64,000 bases of DNA from Flavobacteriales bacterium UBA952 (GCA_905182495.1 CAJJBU010000003.1:1-64000), one strand, 5' to 3'. Positions 54,000-63,661 are shown, counted from the first letter of the stretch. Made by a program: numbers and translations. The notes: generated from the sequence alone by a model not told the origin.

Positions 54000-54842
54000 A
54001 TGCACGCTAAAAACCCCTTTTTGGAATCCTATGATTTTGAAGCATTAATTCAACATCACCCGTCATTAAAACAATTTGTTTTTGTCAATAAATATGGGAC
54101 AGAAACAATAAGATTTGCAGACCAAAAAGCAGTAAAAGCACTCAACCGAGCGCTGTTAAAAATGCAGTATGGAATCGATTGGGAAATTCCAGACCAAAAT
54201 TTATGCCCTCCAATTCCTGGTCGCTTGGATTATTTACTTCATATAGAAGAACTTGTTTATAAAAAAAATATTCATCTATTAGACATTGGAACAGGGGCAA
54301 ATTTAATTTATCCGATATTGGCGTCATGTCACTTCAAATGGCGTTGTACCGCAAGTGAAATAGATCCTAAATCTTTGAAGAACGCAGAAGAAATCATAAA
54401 AAACAATCCAGCCCTTAGCACCGTCGTTTTGAGGGAGCAAATAAACGAGCAAAGCATTCTAGAAAATATTATTCTGCCCGATGATTTTTTTGATGTGGTG
54501 GTTTGCAACCCTCCTTTTTTTAAGAGTGCCGAAGATGCACAAAAACAAAATCAGAGAAAGGTGAAGAACCTAAAAATTAAAGAGACCGCTACCCTTAATT
54601 TTGGGGGGCTTTCTAATGAGCTTTGGACGGAAGGTGGAGAAGAGGTTTTTCTCAAAAAAATGATACTTGAAAGTACCAAGTTTAAAAGCCAGGTTCATTG
54701 GTTCACCTCTTTAGTCTCAAAAAAAGAGCATCTCAAGAGCTTACTGCATACAATAAAGAAAACAAAGCCAAAACACTATAAGGTCATTGATTTAGATTTA
54801 GGTAATAAATCAAGTCGTTTCCTTGCTTGGACCTATACCTAA
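54000..54842 (+). CDS. rlmF: 23S rRNA (adenine(1618)-N6)-methyltransferase
   Basis: RlmF methylates A1618 of 23S rRNA. The 280-residue protein has a family-specific N-terminal block (HAKNPFLESYDFEALIQHHPSL), the SAM motif LLDIGTGANLIYPIL, and the catalytic VVCNPPFFKSAEDAQKQNQRK near residue 165, followed by GLSNELWTEGGEEVFLKKMI. TACTTTTC, one base off the -7 consensus, lies about 10 bases before the ATG. It converges on the DUF3078 gene, 38 bases away. Confidence 0.93.
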   Translation: MHAKNPFLESYDFEALIQHHPSLKQFVFVNKYGTETIRFADQKAVKALNRALLKMQYGIDWEIPDQNLCPPIPGRLDYLLHIEELVYKKNIHLLDIGTGANLIYPILASCHFKWRCTASEIDPKSLKNAEEIIKNNPALSTVVLREQINEQSILENIILPDDFFDVVVCNPPFFKSAEDAQKQNQRKVKNLKIKETATLNFGGLSNELWTEGGEEVFLKKMILESTKFKSQVHWFTSLVSKKEHLKSLLHTIKKTKPKHYKVIDLDLGNKSSRFLAWTYT

Positions 54843-54880
54843 AGGAGCATTCATAGACTATATTTAATAGAAATTAAAGG

Positions 54881-55792
54881 CTAATTCTCAAGCTTGTACG
54901 AAATACCAATACCTAAAACAGATTTAAATTGAGTCCTTGGCCCAACATTGCCGTTTTTATCTCGAATCTGAATATCGTCATCGTAAACTAAATTCCATTG
55001 TGCCGTGGCAGAAAAGAGTGAATTTACACGAAAGATAAAAATGAGTTCGGCGTTTACATCTATATTTTGAGGCTTGTTTAGGTAATTGCTAAAGAGCTCT
55101 ACCTTCGATTTCATTTCAACATTCTTCATGACCTCTGTATTCCATTTGAGTTTAATGAAAGCGCCAAATTCATGTCTAATCCGTTCCCCTTTTTCAACAC
55201 CGAAAGCCCCTAGCTGAGACAAATAATCATCCATAACAAAAGTCGTTTTAGCCGCCAAAGGAGAGGCAAATATGGAGAACCCCTTGTCTTTAATATAATC
55301 GACACCTAAGGCCAAATTAAGATAACCCGGTGCCATAAACTTTGAAACGGCTATAGAATCATTTGGAAATGTAAAACCATCTGCAAACTGCGTTTTAAAA
55401 CCAGCGTTTATACTAAGTAATGATTTCTTGGAGAATCGGATCCCGAGCATACTCGAAAGATCAATTTTATCATCTGTTTTCTGGAGATTCATAAACGCTG
55501 CCTCATCTAAGTATTTGATCCCACCAAATGCGAGAGAAAGATCACTTGACCATTTCCATTTTTCTTTATTATAAACTGCGTTTGCAGAAATAGACGCATT
55601 TAAAGAAATATTGTTACGACCACCTGAATTCCAATTCACAAAAGAACTCTGGGTTCCATTCAATGTGTACAATGATTTAAGCTTCCAAAATGTAAGCGTG
55701 TCTGTTTTTACTGAATCCGTTTTTTGGGCAGAAATACAAAAATTGTTAAACAAAAAAAGGATTGCTAGAAATGATTTAATTTTGAGGTACAT
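54881..55792 (-). CDS. DUF3078 family protein, probable outer-membrane beta-barrel
   Basis: A 303-residue protein with a signal peptide (ILFLFNNFCISAQ). The mature chain matches DUF3078: SLYTLNGTQSSFVNWNSGGRNNISLNASISANAVYNKEKWKW, which is conserved in Bacteroidota (split here as LNGTQSSFVNWNSGG and ISANAVYNKEKWKW). Later amphipathic strands (FSATAQWNLVYDDD, FKSVLGIGISYKL) suggest a beta-barrel in the outer membrane. The function is unknown. Confidence 0.85.
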   Translation of the reverse strand: MYLKIKSFLAILFLFNNFCISAQKTDSVKTDTLTFWKLKSLYTLNGTQSSFVNWNSGGRNNISLNASISANAVYNKEKWKWSSDLSLAFGGIKYLDEAAFMNLQKTDDKIDLSSMLGIRFSKKSLLSINAGFKTQFADGFTFPNDSIAVSKFMAPGYLNLALGVDYIKDKGFSIFASPLAAKTTFVMDDYLSQLGAFGVEKGERIRHEFGAFIKLKWNTEVMKNVEMKSKVELFSNYLNKPQNIDVNAELIFIFRVNSLFSATAQWNLVYDDDIQIRDKNGNVGPRTQFKSVLGIGISYKLEN

Positions 55793-55807
55793 TTTAAATG
55801 TTTTTTA

Positions 55808-55815
55808 CAAAAATA
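55808..55815 (-). promoter_or_regulatory. Putative -7 promoter box of the DUF3078 gene
   Basis: On the minus strand the bases read TATTTTTG, an exact TAnnTTTG match, 15 bases before the ATG at 55792. It lies in the 30-base gap to the divergent DUF3089 gene. Confidence 0.45.
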
Positions 55816-55822
55816 ACTGCTT

Positions 55823-56809
55823 GTGAGACAACTCATTCTGATTTCGATTATAATTATTCAACAATTTGCGCTGAATTCACAAATCGAGGCTGATTATTCT
55901 AATTTAGATCATTGGTTGATTTCACCTGATAATAAAAACAAGCTTCACGAAGCTTATATTAAAGATTCCTCTTTAATTGAATATGCTGATGTTTTTTATA
56001 TCTACCCCACTGTTTTCTTAGACAAAAAGGATCCCAATTGGAATGTCTCAATCGATAATGAAGAACAAAGAAATAAAGCGATCAGAGTGACCCGTTTTCA
56101 GGCATCTGCATGGGCTGAAGCTGGAAGGATGTTTGTTCCATATTATTCTCAAGCCAATTTAAGAAGCTACACCTCACTTGAAACAGGAGGCAGAACGGCT
56201 CTTTTGAAGGCTTATAAAGATGTAAAGGCTGCCTTTTCCTATTACCTTGAAAATCACAATAAGGGGCGCCCCATTATTCTAGCGGGACATAGCCAAGGAT
56301 CTACGCATGCCATGCTTCTTCTTAAAGATTTTTTTGATGGAAAAGCGCTCCAAGAACAATTGGTCTGTGCCTACTTGCCGGGCATTGGCATTAATGAAGA
56401 TGAATATCAAAGTATTCCTCTTTTAACCAATGAAATAGAAACTGGGGGGTTTGTAAGTTGGAATACATTTAAAAGACGATATAAAACGAAAAAATACAAG
56501 AATTGGTACCAGGGAAAAGCGGCAATCAATCCCGTAACATGGGATTTACAAGCCATTGCTAAAAGAGAAAAACATAAAGGGTTTTTATTTCAGGACGATA
56601 AAATGTACACACAGTCATTCCACACTCATGTTGCGGATGGCGCCGTTTGGATCAGCTTACCTCATGTACCGTTTCGATCCTTTGCTTGGACGCTAGAGGA
56701 TTATCATATCGGTGATGTAAACCTCTTCTGGAAAGACATACAGAGTAATGCTAAAACACGAGTAGAGGCCTATCAGCAAAAAGATATAGCTAAATCTAAA
56801 AAGCTATAA
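55823..56809 (+). CDS. DUF3089 alpha/beta-hydrolase-like exported protein
   Basis: A 328-residue protein that starts at a GTG (no ATG in frame nearby) with a signal peptide (LILISIIIIQQFALNSQ). The DUF3089 pattern is FYIYPTVFLDKKDPNW, RVTRFQASAWAEAGRMFVPYY, then AFSYYLENHNKGRPIILAGHSQGSTHA, a GxSxG-type nucleophile elbow with Ser in GHSQGS. The domain resembles lipases and esterases. It faces away from the DUF3078 gene with only 30 bases between the starts. The substrate is unknown. Confidence 0.82.
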   Translation: MRQLILISIIIIQQFALNSQIEADYSNLDHWLISPDNKNKLHEAYIKDSSLIEYADVFYIYPTVFLDKKDPNWNVSIDNEEQRNKAIRVTRFQASAWAEAGRMFVPYYSQANLRSYTSLETGGRTALLKAYKDVKAAFSYYLENHNKGRPIILAGHSQGSTHAMLLLKDFFDGKALQEQLVCAYLPGIGINEDEYQSIPLLTNEIETGGFVSWNTFKRRYKTKKYKNWYQGKAAINPVTWDLQAIAKREKHKGFLFQDDKMYTQSFHTHVADGAVWISLPHVPFRSFAWTLEDYHIGDVNLFWKDIQSNAKTRVEAYQQKDIAKSKKL

Positions 56810-56826
56810 ACTCTTTTCGAATTGAA

Positions 56827-56856
56827 TTGTTGTTTTCTTGAGTTAAAGTATATTTG
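56827..56856 (+). promoter_or_regulatory. Putative promoter of gcvP
   Basis: TTG at 56827-56829 and TATATTTG at 56849-56856 are separated by 19 bases, the Bacteroidota spacing. The -7 box ends 26 bases before the ATG at 56883. Confidence 0.65.
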
Positions 56857-56882
56857 CAAAACGTTAATTAACAACTTTCTTG

Positions 56883-59735
56883 ATGAGCCCATTTACTAGC
56901 CGACACATTGGCCCCTCCTCTTCTGAAAAAAAATCCATGATGGATGCCATTGGTGTCGATTCAATGGAAGAACTAATCAGTAAAACTGTTCCTTCTCAAA
57001 TAAGAATTTCGGAAGAATTGAAGATCTCAGATGCGATGAGTGAAAATGAGTTTTTAATTCATATGTCATCGCTAGCAAAAAAGAATAAAGTATTCAAATC
57101 ACATATCGGTTTGGGTTACCATGAAACCATAACGCCATCTGTTATTTTAAGAAATGTTCTTGAAAACCCAGGATGGTATACCGCTTATACGCCCTATCAA
57201 GCAGAAATTTCTCAAGGAAGGCTTGAAGCCCTTATGAATTTTCAAACTATGGTTTTGGATTTAACAGGAATGGAAATTGCAAACGCATCCTTGCTAGACG
57301 AATCCACTGCCGCTGCCGAGGCAATGCTTATGTTTTTCAATGGGCGTTCGAGAGCCGATCTGAAAGCCGGTAAGGTTAGGTTTCTTCTAGATGAAAATGC
57401 TTTACCCCAAACAATTGATGTTGTCAAAGGACGGGCGATGAACCTAGGTATCGAACTTGTTGTCGGAAATATTGACGAAACTCAAATTGACAATTCCTTT
57501 TTTGGCGCAGTCATACAATACCCCGATGCGAATGGACACATCCCTGATTTGTCAAATCGAATCGAACGCTTAAAAACACAGAACCTTCATGTAGCTGTAG
57601 CTGCTGATTTATTAAGCCTAGCACTATTAAAAGCACCTGGACATTATGGAGCTGATGTCGTGCTCGGATCTTCACAAAGATTTGGAGTTCCCATGGGATA
57701 CGGAGGGCCACATGCAGCTTTCTTCACGGCAAAAGAGAGTTTTAAAAGAAATATGCCGGGAAGAATTATCGGTATTTCAAAAGATACGGATAACAACACC
57801 GCACTGAGGATGGCGTTGCAAACTAGGGAGCAACATATTAAAAGAGGGAAAGCAACCTCTAATATATGCACCGCACAAGCCCTTCTTGCAGTTATGGCAA
57901 GTATGTACGGCGTTTATCATGGTCCAGATGGAATAAAAAAAATAGCTAAACATGTTAATCGTTTGGCCAATCAAGTCGCTGCTGGATTAAAATCTATGGG
58001 GTATGAGCTTGGTTCAGAAAATTTCTTTGACACTGTCTGGATCAAAAACATCGATAGTCAAGCGCTTAAAACCTTAGCGGAGAAGCAGGAGATTAATTTC
58101 TATTACAAGAACAATAAGGAAGTAACCATTAGCTTTGCAGAGCCACACACCGATGAGGATGTTGAAACTTTGTTAGGTGTTTTTTCTGATTTTAAAGGGA
58201 AGAAATTTACCATTGAAAAAGGTGACCAGTCAATAGCAGAAGAATTCTTAAGAACCGATGCTATATTGTCACAACCCATATTCAATAGTTATCATTCTGA
58301 ATCCAAGATGATGCGCTATCTAAAAAAACTTGAAAACAAAGACCTTTCTCTTGTTCACAGTATGATTCCATTAGGTTCTTGCACAATGAAACTGAATGCC
58401 GCTAGCGAATTAATTCCCATTACGAACTCGTCCTTTAGCAACCTGCATCCATTCGCGCCACTAGAACAAGTTCAAGGATATCACGATATATTTGAAGAAC
58501 TGAACAAAGCCCTCTGTGAGTGTACAGGATTCGCCGGCATGTCGTTACAACCTAATTCTGGAGCACAAGGAGAGTATGCCGGGTTAATGGTTATACGCGC
58601 CTTTCATGAATCCTTAGGGGAGCACAAAAGAAAGGTAATGATTATCCCTTCCTCTGCACATGGAACAAACCCGGCTTCAGCAGTTATGGCTGGATTTAAG
58701 GTTGTGGTGACCAGCTGCGATGAAAATGGAAACATCAACGTAGATGAACTTAAAAAAGTCGCAGAGGAAAACAAAGAAACGCTTGGAGGCTTAATGGTTA
58801 CTTACCCTTCAACACATGGTGTCTTCGAGGAAGCGATTAAGGAAATAACAGGTATCATCCATGATAATGGAGGTCAAGTATATATGGATGGTGCAAACAT
58901 GAATGCTCAAGTAGGGATTACGAATCCTGGAAACATTGGAGCTGATGTATGTCACCTAAATCTTCATAAAACTTTTGCTATACCTCACGGTGGTGGCGGT
59001 CCAGGTATGGGACCTATTGGTGTTGCGGCTCACTTAATACCTTTTCTTCCAGGCAGTACACTCATAAAATCTGGAGGAGAAAAAGCCATTCACGCAATTT
59101 CTGCAACACCTTATGGAAGTGCTTTGATCCTACTTATCTCTTATGGATACATAAAAATGCTTGGGGCTAAAGGACTTAGAGAATCTACCGAAATGGCTAT
59201 TCTCAATGCCAATTACATTGCAAAAAAGCTAGAGGACCATTACCCAATTCTTTACAAGGGAAAAAATGGAACTGTCGCGCATGAAATGATTTTGGATTGC
59301 AGAGATTTTAAAAAATCTGCAGAAATAGAGGTCGCTGATATCGCTAAGCGTTTGATTGACTTTGGTTTTCACGCTCCTACCGTTTCGTTTCCAGTAGCAG
59401 GAACTTTAATGATTGAACCTACCGAATCAGAGGACTTAGATGAGCTCGATCGATTCATTGAAGCCATGGTTAAAATTAGAGAGGAGATTCGCGATATCGA
59501 AAACGGGCATTCCGATAAAGAAAATAACTTATTGAAAAATGCACCGCACACTGCAAATTGTATCATTAATAAGAATTGGAGTTCCCCATACTCACCTCAA
59601 GAAGCAGCCTACCCTTTACCATATCTCATTGAGAACAAATATTGGGTGCCTGTACGCCGAGTTGACAATGCTTTCGGAGACCGCAACTTGATTTGTGCTT
59701 GTCCGAGCGTTGAAAGTTATGTACATTTAGACTAA
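56883..59735 (+). CDS. gcvP: Glycine dehydrogenase (aminomethyl-transferring), P protein
   Basis: P protein of the glycine cleavage system; a PLP enzyme that decarboxylates glycine and passes the aminomethyl group to the H protein. The 950-residue protein is the single-chain form with two fused PLP-type halves. It begins MSPFTSRHIGPSS, contains LDESTAAAEAMLMFF and MIPLGSCTMKLNAASEL, and has the PLP lysine Lys696 in NLHKTFAIPHGGGGPGMGP. The ATG at 56883 is used, not the TTG 3 bases upstream. gcvT and gcvH are not in the window. bshB1 starts right after the stop. Confidence 0.98.
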   Translation: MSPFTSRHIGPSSSEKKSMMDAIGVDSMEELISKTVPSQIRISEELKISDAMSENEFLIHMSSLAKKNKVFKSHIGLGYHETITPSVILRNVLENPGWYTAYTPYQAEISQGRLEALMNFQTMVLDLTGMEIANASLLDESTAAAEAMLMFFNGRSRADLKAGKVRFLLDENALPQTIDVVKGRAMNLGIELVVGNIDETQIDNSFFGAVIQYPDANGHIPDLSNRIERLKTQNLHVAVAADLLSLALLKAPGHYGADVVLGSSQRFGVPMGYGGPHAAFFTAKESFKRNMPGRIIGISKDTDNNTALRMALQTREQHIKRGKATSNICTAQALLAVMASMYGVYHGPDGIKKIAKHVNRLANQVAAGLKSMGYELGSENFFDTVWIKNIDSQALKTLAEKQEINFYYKNNKEVTISFAEPHTDEDVETLLGVFSDFKGKKFTIEKGDQSIAEEFLRTDAILSQPIFNSYHSESKMMRYLKKLENKDLSLVHSMIPLGSCTMKLNAASELIPITNSSFSNLHPFAPLEQVQGYHDIFEELNKALCECTGFAGMSLQPNSGAQGEYAGLMVIRAFHESLGEHKRKVMIIPSSAHGTNPASAVMAGFKVVVTSCDENGNINVDELKKVAEENKETLGGLMVTYPSTHGVFEEAIKEITGIIHDNGGQVYMDGANMNAQVGITNPGNIGADVCHLNLHKTFAIPHGGGGPGMGPIGVAAHLIPFLPGSTLIKSGGEKAIHAISATPYGSALILLISYGYIKMLGAKGLRESTEMAILNANYIAKKLEDHYPILYKGKNGTVAHEMILDCRDFKKSAEIEVADIAKRLIDFGFHAPTVSFPVAGTLMIEPTESEDLDELDRFIEAMVKIREEIRDIENGHSDKENNLLKNAPHTANCIINKNWSSPYSPQEAAYPLPYLIENKYWVPVRRVDNAFGDRNLICACPSVESYVHLD

Positions 59736-60452
59736 ATGAAATTAGATATTCTTGCTTTTGGTGCCCACCCGGATGATGTTGAAATTTCTTCAGGAGCAAC
59801 GCTATTAAAATATGCCAAAGCGGGTAAGTCAATTGGGATCATTGATCTTACAGAAGGGGAACTTGGAACACGTGGCTCAGTGGATAAAAGGTATGCCGAA
59901 GCTGAAAAAGCAAAGGTGTTTATTGGACTAAAAATTAGAGAAAACCTCAATTTGGGAGATGGCTTTTTTGAGCATTCTAAAGAGAATCTGTTCAAAATAA
60001 TTGAATGTATTAGAAAATATCAGCCCGAAATGATTTTAGCGAATTCAGTTCACGACCGACACCCCGACCACGCTAAAGGTGCTAAATTAGTATCCGAAGC
60101 AGCTTATCTTTCAGGCCTAAAGAAGATTGAAACACATGTGAATGGTGTACGTCAGGAAGTCCATCGCCCGAAAATCCTCTTGCACTACATACAAGACTTT
60201 TACCTAGGCCCAGATATTATTCTAGACGTTAGCGATACGGGCAGTCAAAAAGTAGATTTAATAAAGTGTTTTGAAAGTCAGTTTTTTAGTCCCGATTCAA
60301 TTGAATCTAAGACCCCTATTTCTGGTGAAGAATTTTTTAGTTATATAGAAGGACGTATGCTCAGCCTAGGCAGAGAACTAGGTGTCAAATATGGAGAAGG
60401 ATATACGATTAACCGCACTCTCGGAGTTAACGATTTATTTGATTTAAAATAG
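59736..60452 (+). CDS. bshB1: Bacillithiol biosynthesis deacetylase BshB1
   Basis: BshB1 removes the acetyl group from N-acetylglucosaminyl malate in the synthesis of bacillithiol, the low-molecular-weight thiol of many Bacteroidota. The 238-residue LmbE-type enzyme begins ILAFGAHPDDVEISSGATL with the zinc-binding HPDD, has DLTEGELGTRGSVDKRYAEA, NSVHDRHPDHAKGA with the second metal ligands, and GEEFFSYIEGR at the end. The ATG abuts the gcvP stop, so it may be co-transcribed with gcvP. The downstream nucleoside transporter gene overlaps it by 9 bases in the opposite direction. Confidence 0.92.
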   Translation: MKLDILAFGAHPDDVEISSGATLLKYAKAGKSIGIIDLTEGELGTRGSVDKRYAEAEKAKVFIGLKIRENLNLGDGFFEHSKENLFKIIECIRKYQPEMILANSVHDRHPDHAKGAKLVSEAAYLSGLKKIETHVNGVRQEVHRPKILLHYIQDFYLGPDIILDVSDTGSQKVDLIKCFESQFFSPDSIESKTPISGEEFFSYIEGRMLSLGRELGVKYGEGYTINRTLGVNDLFDLK

Positions 60453-62108
60453 CATTCCGGCAAGCACTGAAGTAGACATACACGCCAGTGTCCCCCCAAT
60501 CAATGCCAAAAACCCAAGCTGTGCTAGCATGGACTTTTTATTAGGCACTAGAATGCCTATACCTCCAACTTGAATTCCAATAGAAACAATATTTGCAAAG
60601 CCACACAAAACATAGGTCGCCATAATAATCGTTTTATTCGATAGTTCATCTTGGATCTCTCCTAGATGGGGATAGGCAATGAATTCATTAACAATGGTCT
60701 TTTCACCTAGCAGTTGTCCAAAGTACATGGCATCTTGCCATTCAACCCCTAAAACCCATGCGAGAGGCGAAAGCAGATAACCAGAGATACTCTCAAAACT
60801 CAAACGATCATACATCCCACCAGATTCTATAATGGCATTCAGTGAGGTCCAATCTCCGATTTTAAAGACAAAATAATTAAGCATTGCAATCAAACTTGTA
60901 AAGACCAAAAGCATTGCGCCTACATTAACCGCGAGCTTCAAACCATCCGTTGTTCCATTGGTGATGGCTTCCAAGGCATTAACCCCTATTTTATCTTTAG
61001 CTACATCTAAATCTTTATTTATTTTTTCCGTTTCTGGCAGTAGCATTTTTGCAAAAACGATAGCGGCTGGTGCCGACATCAATGATGCCGTTAACAGGTG
61101 CTTTGCATAAAACATTTCCAATGCGGGATCACCCTTTCCTAAAATTCCAACAACAGCTCCTAAGACCCCACCTGCTATAGTAGCCATTCCGCCGACCATT
61201 AAACAAAGCATCTCAGATTTTGTCATTCTCTCCAGATATGGTTTTACGAGTAAAGGCGCCTCAGTCTGTCCTACAAAAACATTTGCTGCGGCTGCAACAC
61301 TTTCGGATCCTGAAATACCTAAAAAACGATTCATGACCCAAGCCATTCTTTTAACAACAAACTGAAGCACACCAAAGTAATACATCAAACTAGAAAGAGC
61401 AGAAACAAAAACGACAGTAGGCAAAATCCAAAAAGCAAAATTCGCTAACATTGGAGGCATTTCACCCGCCGAACCAAAAAGGAATACGGCACCATCGTGA
61501 GAAAAATCAATCACTTTAGTAAAGGCTTTTGCCAACCAATCAAACAAGGTGCTTACAAAAGGAACTTTTAAAATGACGATTGCCAAGACGAGCTGCAAAA
61601 GAGAGCCCTTAATGACCAAACTCCAATTAATATTCTTGCGGTTTCGACTCAATAGGAAAGCGACAAGAAATAGAAAAAACATGCCTATTATACCTCTAAA
61701 TATAGAACTAAAAGGAAATGATGTGTTTTTAAAAGTACTGCCGTAATCATGGTAAGAGAATCGCTTTCCATCTGAACTCAAGGTAAGCTTATTATCAGAT
61801 TGGTATGAGATTGGAAAACCAAGGCCTTGAATGACTTTACGAGAACCGTTATTTCTTTGGGCCACTTCCTTTTCTGGACTTAAGAAAAGACTATCATTTC
61901 TTACGATCCATGTACCTTTTGAATAACTTGAAAGTTCTAGATCATTGTTTTCAAATACACCAGATTTAAGAAGCTTTAGAACATTACCAGAACGATAGTA
62001 AACCTCATCTTCAAAATTATTGTTTTCGGAAGCCATTGTGAAGCTTGAAAGTGCGACACAACAATAAATACAAATTAGTATTCTATAGATTTCTTTTTTT
62101 AATCTCAT
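60444..62108 (-). CDS. Concentrative nucleoside transporter with an N-terminal periplasmic domain
   Basis: A 554-residue CNT family symporter. The C-terminal 415 residues carry the family features: AGEMPPMLANFAFWILPTVVF, GQTEAPLLVKPYLERMTKSE (with the GQTEAP nucleoside-binding motif) and ANIVSIGIQVGGIGILVPNK. The first 125 residues are a signal peptide plus a small beta-rich domain (YYRSGNVLKLLKSGV, GTWIVRNDSLFLSPEKE, KLTLSSDGKRF) that I recall from other Flavobacterium nucleoside transporters and resembles a lipocalin-like module. The start overlaps the 3' end of the bifunctional nuclease gene by 26 bases. It takes up nucleosides, probably with sodium. Confidence 0.9.
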   Translation of the reverse strand: MRLKKEIYRILICIYCCVALSSFTMASENNNFEDEVYYRSGNVLKLLKSGVFENNDLELSSYSKGTWIVRNDSLFLSPEKEVAQRNNGSRKVIQGLGFPISYQSDNKLTLSSDGKRFSYHDYGSTFKNTSFPFSSIFRGIIGMFFLFLVAFLLSRNRKNINWSLVIKGSLLQLVLAIVILKVPFVSTLFDWLAKAFTKVIDFSHDGAVFLFGSAGEMPPMLANFAFWILPTVVFVSALSSLMYYFGVLQFVVKRMAWVMNRFLGISGSESVAAAANVFVGQTEAPLLVKPYLERMTKSEMLCLMVGGMATIAGGVLGAVVGILGKGDPALEMFYAKHLLTASLMSAPAAIVFAKMLLPETEKINKDLDVAKDKIGVNALEAITNGTTDGLKLAVNVGAMLLVFTSLIAMLNYFVFKIGDWTSLNAIIESGGMYDRLSFESISGYLLSPLAWVLGVEWQDAMYFGQLLGEKTIVNEFIAYPHLGEIQDELSNKTIIMATYVLCGFANIVSIGIQVGGIGILVPNKKSMLAQLGFLALIGGTLACMSTSVLAGMLF

Positions 62109-62676
62109 CTCTTAGTTTGGAAGCAAGCTCATAATCTTCATTTTCTAGAGCTTCTTGAAGTTGTTTTTCCAGCTCTTTCATTGAACTAGAAGAATGGCTG
62201 GTTTCCACTTCTAACTCCAATGTATCGTCCTGACCAATCAATGAATCATTTTCGAAAGCATCTTCCTGATCTCTCGTTATTCCGGCATCATCTAAAACAT
62301 TTGAGAAGGTATAAATTGGGCTATTAAAACGAACGCCAACTGCGATAGCATCTGATGTTCTTGAATCAATTTCTGTCAACACACCATCCTTCTCACAAAT
62401 CAACTTAGCATAGAATACACCCTCAACAAATTTATAAATCAGAACTTCCTTGATTACAACTTCAAAGGAAACACAAAAAGACTTAATAAGGTCATGGGTT
62501 AAAGGACGATTAGGAATCATTTTTTCTAATTCAACAGCAATAGCTTGTGCTTCAAATCCACCTATGACAATAGGTAGTTTCCTATTACCCGCTGCTTCAG
62601 ACAAAGTTAAAACATACGAGCCCGACTGTGTCTGACTGTAAGCTATTCCTGAAATTTCCAATCTAACTTTTTGCAT
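62083..62676 (-). CDS. Bifunctional nuclease domain protein with UvrB/UvrC motif
   Basis: A 197-residue protein with a DUF151 bifunctional nuclease domain (residues about 1-130: LSEAAGNRKLPIVIGGFEAQAIAVELEK, then RPLTHDLIKSFC and IDSRTSDAIAVGVRFNSPIY) followed by a short acidic linker and a UvrB/UvrC-type helical motif (SSSMKELEKQLQEALENEDYELASKLRDEI). Such proteins are common in Bacteroidota and their role is unknown. The start is the ATG at 62676; the TTG two codons upstream is not preferred. It is upstream of, and overlaps, the nucleoside transporter gene, which is consistent with nucleotide salvage. Confidence 0.87.
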   Translation of the reverse strand: MQKVRLEISGIAYSQTQSGSYVLTLSEAAGNRKLPIVIGGFEAQAIAVELEKMIPNRPLTHDLIKSFCVSFEVVIKEVLIYKFVEGVFYAKLICEKDGVLTEIDSRTSDAIAVGVRFNSPIYTFSNVLDDAGITRDQEDAFENDSLIGQDDTLELEVETSHSSSSMKELEKQLQEALENEDYELASKLRDEIKKRNL

Positions 62677-62711
62677 ATTCAAAGCGGTAAGGCCTAACTA
62701 AGTTACAAATA

Positions 62712-63644
62712 TTATGATGCTTTAAATTTCTGAATGGCTTCATTTAGCCTTGGAACTACGTCGAAAGCATCTCCTATAACACCATAATCTGCAGCTTTAA
62801 AAAAAGGTGCTTCAGGATCAGTATTAACAACGACAATTACTTTTGACCCGTTAACTCCAGCCAAATGTTGGATTGCACCTGAAATTCCAATTGCAATATA
62901 TAAATCAGGACGAATAGCAACACCAGTTTGACCAACATGCTCATGATGTGGCCTCCATCCGATATCAGCGACAGGTCTTGAACACGCTGTAGCTGCGCCT
63001 AGCGTTTTTGCTAAGTCTTCTACCATTCCCCAATTTTCAGGCCCTTTTAATCCTCGACCCGCAGAAACAACACGTTCTGCTTCAGGAAGCGGGATTTCAC
63101 CTTCCGGTTTTTTGGTTGAGATTACTTTAATCGCCGCATCTCCAACCTGAGAAGAAAATTCTTCTACGGGACAGGGGCTTGCTATTTCCTCTGGAGGTAA
63201 ACTATTTGGTAAAAGAGAAATTATTTTTGAAGAAGAACTTACCTTTACCTTTCCAATTGCCTTACCTGAAAAAACATTAACATCAATACATCCTTCTGAA
63301 TCAGGAAGCGAGATCGCTCCTGAAACTAAACCCGCTTGCATACTTACAGAAAGCATAGGGGCAATTGACTTACCGTATAGATCATGAGAAAAAACAACAG
63401 TATTTGAACCATTTGAAGATGCTGCTTGAGCAATCATTCTAGTGACTTGCTGCTGGTCATCTCCATTCACACTCCGGTCAACCATAACCTTAGAAGCTCC
63501 ATAAGTTCCTAATTGTGCTAATTCTTCACTTGAAAGAGTGCCGTTACTTAAGGCAATAACATCTCCTAATTTCCTAGCATAAGTTACAGCTTCGAAAGAA
63601 GCCTTTGAAATACCATTGGTAGAATTTATATAGACTAATATCAT
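62712..63644 (-). CDS. etfA: Electron transfer flavoprotein alpha subunit
   Basis: EtfA binds FAD and with EtfB passes electrons from acyl-CoA dehydrogenases to the membrane quinone pool. The 310-residue protein has the FAD-binding C-terminal block: VSAGRGLKGPENWGMVEDLA, ACSRPVADIGWRPHHEHVGQTG, RPDLYIAIGISGAIQHLAG and VNTDPEAPFFKAADYGVIGD. It is 17 bases downstream of etfB. The pair is typical; acyl-CoA dehydrogenase genes are not in the window. Confidence 0.96.
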   Translation of the reverse strand: MILVYINSTNGISKASFEAVTYARKLGDVIALSNGTLSSEELAQLGTYGASKVMVDRSVNGDDQQQVTRMIAQAASSNGSNTVVFSHDLYGKSIAPMLSVSMQAGLVSGAISLPDSEGCIDVNVFSGKAIGKVKVSSSSKIISLLPNSLPPEEIASPCPVEEFSSQVGDAAIKVISTKKPEGEIPLPEAERVVSAGRGLKGPENWGMVEDLAKTLGAATACSRPVADIGWRPHHEHVGQTGVAIRPDLYIAIGISGAIQHLAGVNGSKVIVVVNTDPEAPFFKAADYGVIGDAFDVVPRLNEAIQKFKAS

Positions 63645-63661
63645 GTTCTTATAATTTAAAT

